DNA from: Streptomyces aureus
GTDB lineage: Bacteria > Actinomycetota > Actinomycetes > Streptomycetales > Streptomycetaceae
Length of the DNA: 64,000 nucleotides
Direction: 5' to 3'
Assembly (NCBI RefSeq): GCF_001418135.1
Contig: NZ_LIPQ01000103.1
Location: 1 to 64,000 of the forward strand
Within the stretch, counting starts at the first letter, position 1; each line of letters starts with the position of its first letter. The translations under genes and the position numbers were made by a program. Shown here piece after piece: positions 15,641 through 24,392 of this stretch. Under the pieces are notes generated by a model. The model searched no databases. It saw nothing but the letters and a program-made list of their open reading frames with translations, and had not been told where the DNA came from.

Positions 15641-16866
15641 CCGACCTCAACACCCGTGCGAGCGGGGCTGCGACCGGGACGGGGGTCTGGTCGCGGCCCC
15701 GCGCCGTGCTGCCCGCGCTGTGCGCCACGCAGATCACGAGCTGGGGAATCGTCTACTACGCCTTCCCCGTCCTCAACCCCGAGATCACCGCCGCCACCGG
15801 GTGGTCGAGCACCGCCACGACGGCCGCGTTCTCTCTTGCCCTGCTCGTCTCCGGCATTGCCGGGATACGGGTCGGCAGGATCATCGATCACCGCGGGCCC
15901 CGCACCGTCATGACCGCCGGATCTGCTGCGGGCGCGGCGAGCATGGTGATTGTCGCGCTGGCGCCGAATCCGGCAGTGTTCTTCGCGGGCTGGGTCCTGG
16001 CGGGGTTCGCGATGGCGGCCACGTTCTACCAGCCCGCCTTCGCCGCCCTCACCCGCTGGTTCGCCCCCGACCACGTCCGCGCCCTGACCATCGTCACCCT
16101 CGCCGGCGGTCTCGCCTCCACCGTCTTCGCGCCCCTCACCGCCGTCCTCGCCGACCACTTCACCTGGCGCACCACCTTCCTCGTCCTCGCGGGCACCCTG
16201 GCCGTGGTCACGATCCCGGCGCATGCTCTCGCTCTGCGCGCGCCCTGGCCGCCGGCGATGCCCGCGCCCGCCGACGTCGCTTCGACCCCGCGGGACGTCG
16301 TGCGCAGTCGCCCGTTCTTGCTGCTCTCGCTGGCGTTCACGCTCTCGTCGTTCGCGATGTTCGCGGTCGTCGTCTCCCTCGTCCCGCTCCTGATCGAGCG
16401 CGGCTACACCACCAGCCAGGCCGCCTGGGTCCTCGGTCTCGGCGGCGCCGGCCAGACCCTCGGACGCACCCTCTACGCCGGCCTCGCCCAACGCACCGGC
16501 ACCACCACCCGCACCGTCGTCCTCATCGTCCTCGGCGCCCTAACCACCGCCGCGTTCGCCGTCGTCCCCGGCCCGTACGGTCTGCTGATCGCGGTGTCGG
16601 TCGTCGCGGGCGTGGTCCGCGGCAACCTCACTCTTCTCCAGGCCACTGCCATCACAGACCGATGGGGCACCACCCACTACGGCCGCCTCTCGGGCATCCT
16701 CAGCGCACCGGCGATGACCGCATCCGCCCTCGCCCCGTTCGCTGCCGCGCTCCTCGCCGCGCCCCTCGGCGGCACACCCCAGCTCTTCGGCGTGCTCGCC
16801 GCCCTCGCCCTCGCGGCCGCGGTAATTGCCACCGGAACCTCGATCCGCAAGGCAGTAGGGGCATAG
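15637..16866 (+). CDS. MFS transporter of the arsenic island
   Basis: This 409-residue protein has twelve predicted hydrophobic spans (for example ATQITSWGIVYYAFPVLNP, GWVLAGFAMAATFYQPAFAA, AMFAVVVSLVPLLIERGYTT). Loop 2-3 carries RVGRIIDHRGPR, a variant of the MFS signature. Its GTG start overlaps the stop of the flavoprotein (GTGA), so the two are made together and probably act on the same compound. Arsenite, an organoarsenical or a thiol conjugate are candidates; the substrate cannot be read from sequence. No ArsB or ACR3 homologue is present, so this and the aquaglyceroporin are the only visible exits. Confidence 0.85.
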   Translation: MTDLNTRASGAATGTGVWSRPRAVLPALCATQITSWGIVYYAFPVLNPEITAATGWSSTATTAAFSLALLVSGIAGIRVGRIIDHRGPRTVMTAGSAAGAASMVIVALAPNPAVFFAGWVLAGFAMAATFYQPAFAALTRWFAPDHVRALTIVTLAGGLASTVFAPLTAVLADHFTWRTTFLVLAGTLAVVTIPAHALALRAPWPPAMPAPADVASTPRDVVRSRPFLLLSLAFTLSSFAMFAVVVSLVPLLIERGYTTSQAAWVLGLGGAGQTLGRTLYAGLAQRTGTTTRTVVLIVLGALTTAAFAVVPGPYGLLIAVSVVAGVVRGNLTLLQATAITDRWGTTHYGRLSGILSAPAMTASALAPFAAALLAAPLGGTPQLFGVLAALALAAAVIATGTSIRKAVGA

Positions 16867-17165
16867 CTCCAGGGGAGCCGTCAGGTGTGCAGCGCCCTGC
16901 TCTGGCCTGATGTCGGCAATCGTCGCTGCAGGCACGGCAGTCGGAGCCGCCGTGAATTCCCTCGATTCAGTGATCGCGCCACAGCTGTTGCACCCGGTAC
17001 GGTCAGCGGCACCGGTGCTGAGCCGAGAGAACCCTCTGCAGGACGATCGCGCCACCCGTTCAGTCCCAGAGAACCCGCTGTGCCAGGAACATCAGCGAGA
17101 GGTGCGCCGATCCACGAGCGCTCCGCCCGCCTCCAGGACGCCTACAACAACCGCACGAAGCAGCA

Positions 17166-17275
17166 GTGCTGAAGGTCGATACGAACTGCCGGGACCGCAG
17201 CGCATGCCGTGAGGAGAACCCCGAGCTGTCCTCCCCATCGGCGACACCGGTCCGGCGCTGCTGCAGATCGAGGAG
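17166..17275 (+). pseudogene. WhiB-like regulator remnant
   Basis: Two frames carry pieces of the Wbl iron-sulfur domain: NCRDRSACREENPEL, then after a shift LPIGDTGPALLQIEEAKAVC. These correspond to the first Cys and the CxxC-approach segment of WhiB proteins. The remaining Cys, the GVWGG turn and the basic tail are missing. The preceding 300 bases (16867-17165) show nothing recognisable. Confidence 0.55.
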
Positions 17276-17421
17276 GCCAAGGCCGTCTGCCGCCTTCTCT
17301 GGGGGTGACCGTGTGGCGCGAGGCGAGTGGAGACCGCTTTGTGCAGCTCAGCGCCGGTGTGATCGACCCTGTCGTGTGCAACACCTGTGGCGCTACTTGA
17401 TGTTGTGTAGGGTCACCGATC

Positions 17422-17895
17422 ATGAGTGATGAGTGGCGGAAGGACCGGATCGGCAGTGCCCTTCGGGGTGAGAACCCTGCGGTGCTGCGGAAGTTGGGGG
17501 CGGGATTCGCGGTGATCGGGGACGTCCAGTTCCTGCCGGGATACTCGGTGCTCCTGGTGGACGATCCATCGGTGGAGCGGCTGTCGGAGCTTTCGAAGGG
17601 CAAGCGCCTGACGTTTCTCTCCGACATGGACAAGCTGGGTGAGGCAGTGGAACACGCTTGCAGGCGGCTGGACCCGGCTTTCCGGCGGGTCAACCTGGAG
17701 ATCCTTGGGAATACCGATCCGTTTCTGCATGCGCATGTGTGGCCGCGGTTCGAATGGGAGCCCGCCGATCTTGTGGGCAGACCGGTGTGGCTGTATCCGC
17801 GTGAGCGGTGGCATGACAAGCAGTATGCGCTCGGCCCGCAGCACGACGCGGTGCGCGAGGCGATCACTGATGAGCTGGACCGCCTCACCCCCTGA
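17422..17895 (+). CDS. HIT-family nucleotide hydrolase-like protein
   Basis: This 157-residue protein (MSDEWRKDRIGSALRGENPA) carries the HIT-type segment FLHAHVWPRFEWEP; the usual H-x-H-x-H is reduced to H-x-H followed by W-P. Earlier GFAVIGDVQFLPGYSVLLVD and DPSVERLSELSKGKR fit the first strands of HIT/diadenosine-polyphosphate hydrolases. Substrates of the family are dinucleoside polyphosphates or nucleotide adducts; the altered motif leaves activity open. It is monocistronic, with no signal peptide. Confidence 0.8.
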   Translation: MSDEWRKDRIGSALRGENPAVLRKLGAGFAVIGDVQFLPGYSVLLVDDPSVERLSELSKGKRLTFLSDMDKLGEAVEHACRRLDPAFRRVNLEILGNTDPFLHAHVWPRFEWEPADLVGRPVWLYPRERWHDKQYALGPQHDAVREAITDELDRLTP

Positions 17896-18489
17896 CGTCT
17901 GCGGGGCGTCACCGAGTTCGGCATCCACTCCTACCGTCTCGGCAGCGCGAGGTGACAGGACTGCCTCCGTCAACAAGCCGCGGACGCGGAGACCGCTTCT
18001 TCTCACGGACATCGAGCGAGCTGTTCGTAAGCGGCGCCTGTCATCTCGTCAGCACCCACCGTGCTCACCCTTTCGACGACGTTTTCGGTTCTGCCGTCGC
18101 ACAAGCGCCTGAGCAACCGGCCGCTTGGGCCGACCGCTTGGGCCAGGCCCTCGCAGGGCGGAGGCACGATGCGCAGGCGGCAAGGGGGTGCAGGCCGGGG
18201 CCTCGATGCGACGCGAGCACCCGATTCCCCCGCCCCGCAGCCTGACCGCTCTAATGCCCCGGCCGCGCTGCCCGTACTGCTCGTATCCGTGCCGGAGTAC
18301 CGGCAGATGTGGGCGGCCGTGGACGCCCCCCACGCGGCCTGGGGCTGGCCCGCTGCAGGAACTCAGGACACCGAGGGCGAGGATGCGGCCGAGGGTCTCG
18401 CTGTCGCCCGGGGACGCGGCGCCTGCCCCGGTGCCCGGGGCGTCTTACCCAGCCCCTCATCGCCGGGTGAGGGCGTGTCGTGGTCTGGT
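17896..18489. other. Gene-free stretch
   Basis: About 590 bases between HIT and cupin genes. Open frames exist on both strands but none shows a family pattern, a ribosome site or natural composition. It may hold decayed DNA. Confidence 0.5.
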
Positions 18490-18921
18490 TCAGCCGGCGC
18501 CGACGGGCAGGGGAGCGACTCGGGTCTCCAGCCAGGAGGGGAGGTCGAGCAGCCGGACGCCTTCCTGTTCCTCGGGGTCGGTCCGGGCGACCAGGCACAC
18601 CATGTCTTCGCCTCCGGTGTTGACCGGCATGTGGGGGGTGTCGGCGGGGATGTGGATGTAGTCCCCAGCGCGCAACACGACGTGTTCGGCGAGATCGGGT
18701 CCGTGCCAGACCTCGACCTGTCCGGACTGGATGAAAATGGCCGACTCGTGTCCCTCGTGCAGGTGAGGGCGGCCCCGGGTGCCGGCGGGCATCACCAGCC
18801 GGTGCAGGCACAGCCGTTCCGCGCCGGCTGACTGGGCGCTGATTCCCGCCCCGAAACTGCCGCCCTGGATCCCTTCATACGTGCCGGTCCGTACGACGGT
18901 GCACTGCTTTTGATCTCCCAT
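18490..18921 (-). CDS. Single-domain cupin protein
   Basis: This 143-residue protein starts at MGDQKQCTVVRTG. Cupin motif 1 is RPHLHEGHESAIFIQSG, with the metal ligands His-x-His and Glu; motif 2 is AGDYIHIPADTPHMPVNTGG, with the final His. The fold usually binds Fe, Mn or Zn and may be an enzyme or a sensor; nothing in the context fixes the substrate. C-terminal LLDLPSWLETRVAPL may be a dimer arm. No operon partner is seen. Confidence 0.85.
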   Translation of the reverse strand: MGDQKQCTVVRTGTYEGIQGGSFGAGISAQSAGAERLCLHRLVMPAGTRGRPHLHEGHESAIFIQSGQVEVWHGPDLAEHVVLRAGDYIHIPADTPHMPVNTGGEDMVCLVARTDPEEQEGVRLLDLPSWLETRVAPLPVGAG

Positions 18922-19362
18922 GCGCGCAGTACACCAGCCGCCCCGCCCTGTGCGAGCAGTTCCCGCCACCGGCGACCGCAGGCTGCCGCCGAGCCCGAAG
19001 GCGGGACTGGGGCTGACCGCCTTCGAGGAGGCCGACTTCCTCGTGTGTGCGGGTTGGGCCTGCCCCGCCTGCTGCGGGGGCGGGGTTCATCGCGTGCGTG
19101 GGTGGTCAGGTCGGCGGGGCGGCCGCTGTGCCACGCGGCCGGCCCAGGTCGTTCTGCCGCGCCTGGGACAGGGGTGGTGACGGGTCGGGTGCGGGCTCGT
19201 TGTGCCGTCTGGACGACAGCGCCTGTCGGAGCACGGCGGCACGCCACGCCGGATGCCGGCGGGTGAAGCGCTCGGCCCTCCGGCGGCCCGGGGTCGAGCG
19301 GTTGACGAGACCGCGAGGCAGTGGGCAGCGTCGCTGCTTTCGGCAAGAGACACCGAGGTGTC
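18922..19362. other. Gene-free stretch before the insertion sequence cluster
   Basis: 440 bases with no convincing gene. The right boundary is the terminal repeat of the next insertion sequence. Confidence 0.45.
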
Positions 19363-20237
19363 TAAAGCGTGTTGCAGAACGCTGCGGAGCGGGCATTTCC
19401 CTTGCATGCGTGGGGTGTTGAGGGCCGAGTCGTTGTGGGTGGAGACGTTCACGGGTCTGCGGATGCGGCAGTTCGAGCGGCTGGTGAAGGTGGTTCGCGA
19501 GCGGGGCGGGAACGGGCCCGGTGGTGGTCGGCCGTGGTGTCTGCCGCTGGCCGACCGGGTGCTGCCGCTGGCCGTCTACTACCGCACGAACCTCACCATG
19601 CGGCAGCTCGCGCCACTGTTCGGCTGCTCGCCGGCGACGGTGTGCCGGGTGATCCAGCGGCTGCGGCCGCTGCTCGCGATCGAGCCGGCCACCCGTCCCG
19701 CCGACGCGGTGGAACGGTTGTGGATCGTGGACGGCACCCTCGTCCCGGTCCGTGACCGGAAGGTCGGAGCGTCCTCGCGCAACTACCGGTTCTCGGCGAA
19801 CGTGCAGGTCATCATCGATGCCGACACCAGGTTGGTGGTCGCCGCGGCCCGGCCGGTGCCCGGCAACACCGCGGATGCGAAAGCGTGGCGGGACTCCGGC
19901 CTGGCCCGGCACTGCGAAGGCGTGACCGTGCTGGCCGACGGCGCGTACATCAACACCGGGCTCGTCGTCCCGCACCGCAAACGCCCCGGACGAGCCCTCC
20001 TCCCCGGTGAGGAGGAGGACAACGCCGAGCACCGCAGAGTGCGGGCCCGCGTTGAGCACGCCTTCGCCCGCATGAAGCACTACAAGATCCTGCGCGACTG
20101 CCGCCAGCGCGGCAACGGCCTCCACCACGCGGTCCAAGCAGTCGCCCACATGCACAACCTCGCCATGGCCGCGTGAGCAGGCCAGCCACGAAACCGACCC
20201 TGACCTGCCCAGACACAACCTTCTGCAACACGCTTTA
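19363..20237 (+). mobile_element. Complete IS5-type insertion sequence
   Basis: Terminal inverted repeats TAAAGCGTGTTGCAGAA (19363-19379) and TTCTGCAACACGCTTTA (20221-20237) are exact inverses. They include a TA at each outer edge, which could be the target duplication. One full transposase gene lies inside. The right TA is also the left TA of the IS630 element that follows. Confidence 0.88.
19406..20176 (+). CDS. Transposase, DDE_Tnp_4 type
   Basis: This 256-residue transposase starts at MRGVLRAESLW. The HTH region is LTMRQLAPLFGCSPATVCRVI. The DDE catalytic residues are in LWIVDGTLVPVRD, VTVLADGAYINTG and the C-terminal RRVRARVEHAFARMKHYKIL (Glu). Length and motifs are those of a complete IS5-group enzyme. 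A fragment of the same element lies at 430-532, so the element has moved in this genome. Confidence 0.9.
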   Translation: MRGVLRAESLWVETFTGLRMRQFERLVKVVRERGGNGPGGGRPWCLPLADRVLPLAVYYRTNLTMRQLAPLFGCSPATVCRVIQRLRPLLAIEPATRPADAVERLWIVDGTLVPVRDRKVGASSRNYRFSANVQVIIDADTRLVVAAARPVPGNTADAKAWRDSGLARHCEGVTVLADGAYINTGLVVPHRKRPGRALLPGEEEDNAEHRRVRARVEHAFARMKHYKILRDCRQRGNGLHHAVQAVAHMHNLAMAA

Positions 20238-20249
20238 CTGATCTTCTCG

Positions 20250-20849
20250 TTAGTTCTGTGGGGTTTGTGGGTGGATGGTGAGTCCGGTGTGGGTGAGGAA
20301 GGACCAGGGCAGTTGTGGGTTGTCGTTGATGCGGTGGATGCCTTGCTCGGTGGCGTCTGCGACGTCGGCGAGGTGGTCGCCGGCGAGGTTGGCGAGTTCG
20401 CGTTTCTTGAGCGAGGACCACAAAAGTTCCACCGGGTTGAGCTCGGGCGCGTAGGCGGGTAATCGCTCGAGGGTGAGCCAGTCCTGCTCGGCGACCCAGG
20501 CCCGCATGGCTTGGCTCCAGTGGGCGGACAGTCCGTCCCAGACCAGCACCACCCGCTCGCCGCGGTAGAACACCTTCATCTGCTCCAGAACCTCGATGAG
20601 GGCGTTGGTGTCGTAGCTGCCGGGCTTGAGATGGAAACAGAGGCGGGCCCCGCGATCGGGATCGGTTGAGTGGTATCCCAGGGCCCCGGCCATCGAAGCA
20701 CGCTTCCAGTTCAGGCGGTGTCGCAGGAGCGGGGTGCGGCCGCGGGGCGCGTAGGTGCGGCGGACCTGCGGCAGCAGCGACACTCCTGATTCGTCGAGGA
20801 AGACGATCCAGGCACGTGTGTTCACCGCCCCTTTTTGATCCGCGGCCAC
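20250..20849 (-). CDS. IS630 transposase, catalytic part (orfB)
   Basis: This 199-residue frame has the DDE_3 domain: IVFLDESGVSLLPQVRRTYA (first Asp), VVLVWDGLSAHWS (second Asp) and LPAYAPELNPVELLWSSLK (Glu). It lacks the HTH part, which is in orfA (20822-21322). The two frames overlap by 28 bp, the usual arrangement for a programmed -1 frameshift that makes the fused enzyme. Confidence 0.9.
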   Translation of the reverse strand: MAADQKGAVNTRAWIVFLDESGVSLLPQVRRTYAPRGRTPLLRHRLNWKRASMAGALGYHSTDPDRGARLCFHLKPGSYDTNALIEVLEQMKVFYRGERVVLVWDGLSAHWSQAMRAWVAEQDWLTLERLPAYAPELNPVELLWSSLKKRELANLAGDHLADVADATEQGIHRINDNPQLPWSFLTHTGLTIHPQTPQN

Positions 20850-21322
20850 TCGTGAGCGATCCAGCGGGCGATCTCGGACTCATCCCGCTCCACCGCCCGA
20901 CGCTCGGGCCGCTGCAGACTCCACCCCAGCCGGCCGGTCAGCAGCCGCCACACCGACGCCCGCGACAGAGCAACTCCCGTTACCCGCTCGACGACGGCGC
21001 CTACCCGTTCCAGGGTCCACAGGTCGGCCTCGAAGCCGTGCGCCTGGGCACCTTGTTCCAGCGCGGACCGCACCCGCTCGGCCTGGTCATCGTCCAGCTT
21101 GGGCGGACGCCCGGTGGCCGGACGCCGACGCAGAGCATCGGTGCCGTCCCTCTCCCAGACCCGTTTCCAGCGGCGCACACTCTCCTCGCTGACCGCCAGC
21201 ATCCGCGCGATTTCAGCACCCGAACGTCCCTGATCGAACAACTCAGCCGCCCGCACACGCCGGGCCTCGGCCAACTGCGGCCGCGTCAAAGGAGGAACAA
21301 CAGGCGAAGGCTTGAAAGACAC
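20822..21322 (-). CDS. IS630 transposase, helix-turn-helix part (orfA)
   Basis: This 166-residue protein starts MSFKPSPVVPPLTRPQL. A double HTH is visible (AAELFDQGRSGAEIARMLAV, SEESVRRWKRVWERDG, and later ALSRASVWRLLTGRLGWS), which binds the terminal repeats. It overlaps orfB and is upstream of it. Confidence 0.9.
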   Translation of the reverse strand: MSFKPSPVVPPLTRPQLAEARRVRAAELFDQGRSGAEIARMLAVSEESVRRWKRVWERDGTDALRRRPATGRPPKLDDDQAERVRSALEQGAQAHGFEADLWTLERVGAVVERVTGVALSRASVWRLLTGRLGWSLQRPERRAVERDESEIARWIAHEWPRIKKGR

Positions 21323-21337
21323 CGCATCAGCATCCCA

Positions 21338-21826
21338 TCAACGACTCCACCGCACCCACTGGACTAACGAGAAGATCAGTAAGGCTTGTCCCGTAAAGCT
21401 GGACAGGCGGAGATCTCCGGACCAGGTCTCACACCGGACACGGCCGGAGTCGAAGGTGATCTCCAGTGCGAGCCGCCCGCTGTCCGGGGCACTCTCTTCG
21501 CTGACTGCCAGTGCCGTCTCGCCGAGGTGATCCGCGAACGCGGTCTCGCCACTCATCGGCGCCACCTCGACGCGACCTGACTCCGCCATGTCGTATCCCG
21601 CGAAGGGGGTTGACGTCTCCACGATCAGGCACCAGTCCGAACCGGTCGTGATACGCGTGGCGACCGCCTCACTGTCGATCAGCCACACGTCCAGCGGGCC
21701 GGACGGAGGCTCCGAGCCGAACAGATGCCACGAAGCCACCACTTGCTCAAGCCGACGCCCGACCAAGTGATCAGGACGCACACCAGCCCCGTGCAACGGG
21801 CACCCGCTCACCCTCATCGACTCCAC
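21338..21826 (-). CDS. Passenger gene of an inverted-repeat element; hypothetical protein
   Basis: The frame gives 162 residues from a GTG at 21826; a GTG at 21781 (VRPDHLVGRRLEQVV) is an equally likely start. The body looks like a real folded protein (WLIDSEAVATRITTGSDWCL, VETSTPFAGYDMAESGRVEV, RLALEITFDSGRVRCETWSG). I know of similar Streptomyces proteins without a function. The last codons run through the inverted repeat and into the IS630 end, so the natural C-terminus has probably been replaced. It may be an immunity-like protein, given the neighbours, but that is only context. Confidence 0.55.
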   Translation of the reverse strand: MESMRVSGCPLHGAGVRPDHLVGRRLEQVVASWHLFGSEPPSGPLDVWLIDSEAVATRITTGSDWCLIVETSTPFAGYDMAESGRVEVAPMSGETAFADHLGETALAVSEESAPDSGRLALEITFDSGRVRCETWSGDLRLSSFTGQALLIFSLVQWVRWSR

Positions 21827-21885
21827 CCAACGACCGTACCGTCAGGCAGAGCCCCAGCTCACGCCCTTATACGGGACAAGCCTTA
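21380..21885. mobile_element. 506-bp inverted-repeat element with one gene and no transposase
   Basis: TAAGGCTTGTCCCGTA (21380-21395) and its exact inverse (21870-21885) bound a segment that holds most of the 21338-21826 gene and nothing else. The ends resemble those of the larger element at 25488-27045 (TAAGGGTTGTCCCGC). This fits a non-autonomous element mobilised by a related transposase. Confidence 0.6.
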
Positions 21886-21951
21886 GATCGGTGCATCGGG
21901 CGATCTGGATGGCGTGCGTATCTGGTGATCGCCTGGACCGTTGATCACGGC

Positions 21952-22164
21952 ATGAAGCCACGCACCTTACTCGGGGCCCTCGCCCTCGCGACCATCCCCC
22001 TGCTCCCGGCGACTCCCGCCCAGGCCGCCGAAGCCAAGCCGTCCCCCGACTTCGGCGACATCCTCGACCTCGACGCCGGGACCATAGCTTTGGCCGCGGA
22101 CATCCTCGGCGTCAACGGAAAGGGAGGCATCATCGGAACCCCCGGGAATCTCCTCGGGCAGTAG
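21952..22164 (+). CDS. Small secreted protein, function unknown
   Basis: This 70-residue protein starts at MKPRTLLGALALATIP. A signal peptide ends after AQA (PATPAQAAEAKP). The mature part is about 45 residues, acidic then Gly-rich (DILDLDAGTIALAADILGVN, GIIGTPGNLLG). The start ATG at 21952 is preferred over 21925 because it gives a clean signal peptide. It is the first gene to the right of the element cluster. Confidence 0.6.
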   Translation: MKPRTLLGALALATIPLLPATPAQAAEAKPSPDFGDILDLDAGTIALAADILGVNGKGGIIGTPGNLLGQ

Positions 22165-22404
22165 TCCGTCGTAGTGCGCGGAACACTGAGCTTCTTCGAG
22201 TTGGCCACCGATCGGGTGACTGTGACTGAGCGCTTCACTTGGCGAGTGAGCGCTTGAGTTGGCGGCTGCAGCGTCCGGTGCCGGAAGCTGGGTGAGACGG
22301 GCCATGGGTCCACTCGGATTTGTCGGCCACAACGCAAACAGGGCGGGCAAGGCCGATGAGCGACGATCAAGCTGTTGTCAGTGGCTGACTCTAGGCTCGG
22401 CCCT

Positions 22405-23550
22405 ATGACAGCAGACCTGGTCCAGGCATCATGGACTCGCATCGACGCGTGGTTGCGCGAGCACGCGCCCCGCACTTTCGCCACGCTTCGGCCGCCCGCC
22501 AGGGACGAGGAGATCGCGGCAGCGCAAGAGGAACTGGGGGTCACCTTTCCTCCGGACCTGGTCGCTTCACTCCTCCGACACAACGGGGCGTTGGAGGGAC
22601 CTGAGGCTTTCCGGTTCAGCACGGGCGACCGGCTGCTCGGAGTGAGCGGGATCCTCGGGGAAACCGGGTGCATGCGTGGTTTTGACCAAGGCATAGACGG
22701 GGAGGCAGAGGGCTACTGGCTTCGCAGCTACGTAAAGTTCGGTTCCTATGACGTGACGTCGGACGGTCTCCTGGTGGATTGCCGTACTGGGCGGGACTCC
22801 TTCGGTGCGATCGGACGGTTCTTCGACGAGACCGGTACCCGTTTCGGGGCGGCCGACTCGCTGGGTGGGTATCTGTCCGAACTGGCCAGCAAGCTTGAGC
22901 GCGGCAAGGACGGTGGTGCCGTCACGTTCAACGGCCGGCTGTTCTGGGAGGGGCCTCTGGCTCCCAGACCGGAGTGCAGTGCCGACGAGCCCCTTCCCGC
23001 ACCGGATGAGAAGCTGCCGGAGCTGGACCTGTCCCACAGTCCCACCGACCTCTTCCACGCGAGCTACCTGGATGGGCATGAGGAACTCGGTGCACTGATC
23101 GCGATCCTGCCGTATGAGCAGGTGGTTGAGGCCGCACGGAAGCAGTTGCGCAGACTGGCGGTCGAATCGGGCCTGAACAAGTACCCGGAGGTCAAGGCAG
23201 CCCTGGACGCGTGGGAGTGCGGTGTGGCTCCACCGCAGCCGGACCAGACCGGGCCGCTCGCTTTGCGGCTCCGCGCGGTGCTCGTGCAGGCCAACACCGG
23301 CCGAGACGTCACTCTCAGGTGGGCCGCGGAGAAGATAGCCCTCGGGATCTGGGGGTCCCCCTACAGGTCCGTGTGCGAGAGCGCGGAGCTCCGAAGTCAT
23401 TTCACTGTCGACTGGCGTGCGGATCTGCATGCGGACCTGGGCAGTCCTCCACTGCCGCCGCTGCCTGACGAGCGCTTCTGGGGGACTCTGCGCAACCCCG
23501 CCATCGACTCCAGTTGGTACGCAGCTCAGTACACCCAAGATCAGGTCTGA
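22405..23550 (+). CDS. SMI1/KNR4 (SUKH) family protein
   Basis: This 381-residue protein starts at MTADLVQASWTRIDAWL. The SUKH domain is in the first 190 residues: RPPARDEEIAAAQEELGVTF, PPDLVASLLRHNGALEGPEA, FRFSTGDRLLGVSGIL and then YWLRSYVKFGSYDVTSDGLL with FFDETGTRFGAADSLGGYL. The remaining part (LDLSHSPTDLFHASYLDGHE, AAEKIALGIWGSPYRSVC) is a helical domain seen in other Streptomyces relatives. It may be an immunity protein or a scaffold; no toxin is adjacent. The helicase fossil follows on the other strand. Confidence 0.82.
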   Translation: MTADLVQASWTRIDAWLREHAPRTFATLRPPARDEEIAAAQEELGVTFPPDLVASLLRHNGALEGPEAFRFSTGDRLLGVSGILGETGCMRGFDQGIDGEAEGYWLRSYVKFGSYDVTSDGLLVDCRTGRDSFGAIGRFFDETGTRFGAADSLGGYLSELASKLERGKDGGAVTFNGRLFWEGPLAPRPECSADEPLPAPDEKLPELDLSHSPTDLFHASYLDGHEELGALIAILPYEQVVEAARKQLRRLAVESGLNKYPEVKAALDAWECGVAPPQPDQTGPLALRLRAVLVQANTGRDVTLRWAAEKIALGIWGSPYRSVCESAELRSHFTVDWRADLHADLGSPPLPPLPDERFWGTLRNPAIDSSWYAAQYTQDQV

Positions 23551-23559
23551 CCCCAGGGA

Positions 23560-24170
23560 CTCCGGTTCCGCGTGAGCGCCGGGTACCGCTCGGGGGCGCT
23601 GGCGTGCAGCCGCGCGGCGACGTCCGGAGGTCGGCCGCGAAGGCTTCGGCCTCCTTCACGACATGGTGGAACACAGGCGTCTGCGGAAGTGCTCCTCCGC
23701 AGACGCCTTCACCAACGCGGTCTGCAGGGCCGCGAGCCGGGCCCCGCGCATCTCGTCAGACCGGCCCCCGCGCCCAGAAACTGCGCGGCCTGGACCTGCG
23801 TGTCGGTCACGTCGATGCATACGACCTGGTAAGGGGCACAGATTCCTCTGTCGATCGCGTCCGAGAGCGTCAAAGTGAACGCCTGCCTGCCGAACGGGAC
23901 CTAGGGGCGTCTTCCATGCTCGCGACCAACGCGCCGGGCGCGCCGTCCTGGTCCCCGTCCCCGAGTTGCCACAGCCGGGGCGTGGCCGTCGTGTACAGGC
24001 GTCGCAACGAAGGGATCTTCTGATTGTCGTGGACGACCGCCCACGGCTTCCCGATCCGGCCCGACGTCCTGTGGCCTCATCGACCCCCGGCGGCCTCCCT
24101 CACGCCACGCGGCCCTGGTCTGGGCGAGCAGGTCCAAACAGGCCTTCCTTCGCTGACATTCCGATCTGCC
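23560..24170 (-). pseudogene. DEAD/DEAH-box helicase remnant
   Basis: The minus strand contains HRTSGRIGKPWAVVHDNQKI, PSLRRLYTTATPRLW (motif III region, TAT), GALVASMEDAP, APYQVVCIDVTDTQVQA, ALVKASAEEHFRR and FHHVVKEAEAFAADL in several frames. Farther upstream LDLLAQTRAAWRE corresponds to the motif Ia area. The DEAH box itself is broken by a missing base. The family is the large Streptomyces superfamily 2 helicases with helicase-associated repeats. Another piece of such a gene lies at 59760-59965. A hairpin GTCTGCGGA/TCCGCAGAC occurs at 23679-23704. Confidence 0.65.
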
Positions 24171-24392
24171 TTCTCCTGTGGGCCGGGCGAGCGGTCTCAC
24201 GCGGCAGAGAACGGGAAACCTGCACGTGGACGGGGCGTGATTGACTACGGTGAAGTACACCCCGTGACGAAGCAACGCACACACTCAGCCGAAGGGGAGA
24301 TATCTGAAGCAGCTCAAATCATTTCGATCATTTCTAAAACGATGCAGCGCCCATAATTCAGGTTGGATGTCGACTTGACGCGCGATAGAATA

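Larger units (their letters stand above)
20238..21379 (-). mobile_element. Complete IS630-family insertion sequence
   Basis: CTGATCTTCTCGTTAG at the left (20238-20253) is matched by CTAACGAGAAGATCAG at the right (21364-21379). TA dinucleotides border both ends (20236-20237 and 21380-21381), as expected for IS630 targeting. The element carries two overlapping frames. Its left TA belongs to the preceding IS5-type element and its right TA to the next inverted-repeat element. Confidence 0.9.

Noticed and set aside
21895-21955. A third copy of the IS701 leader (ACCGTTGATCACGGCATGAAG)
   Set aside because: Only about a dozen scattered bases agree, and no IS701 codons follow; it is probably chance.
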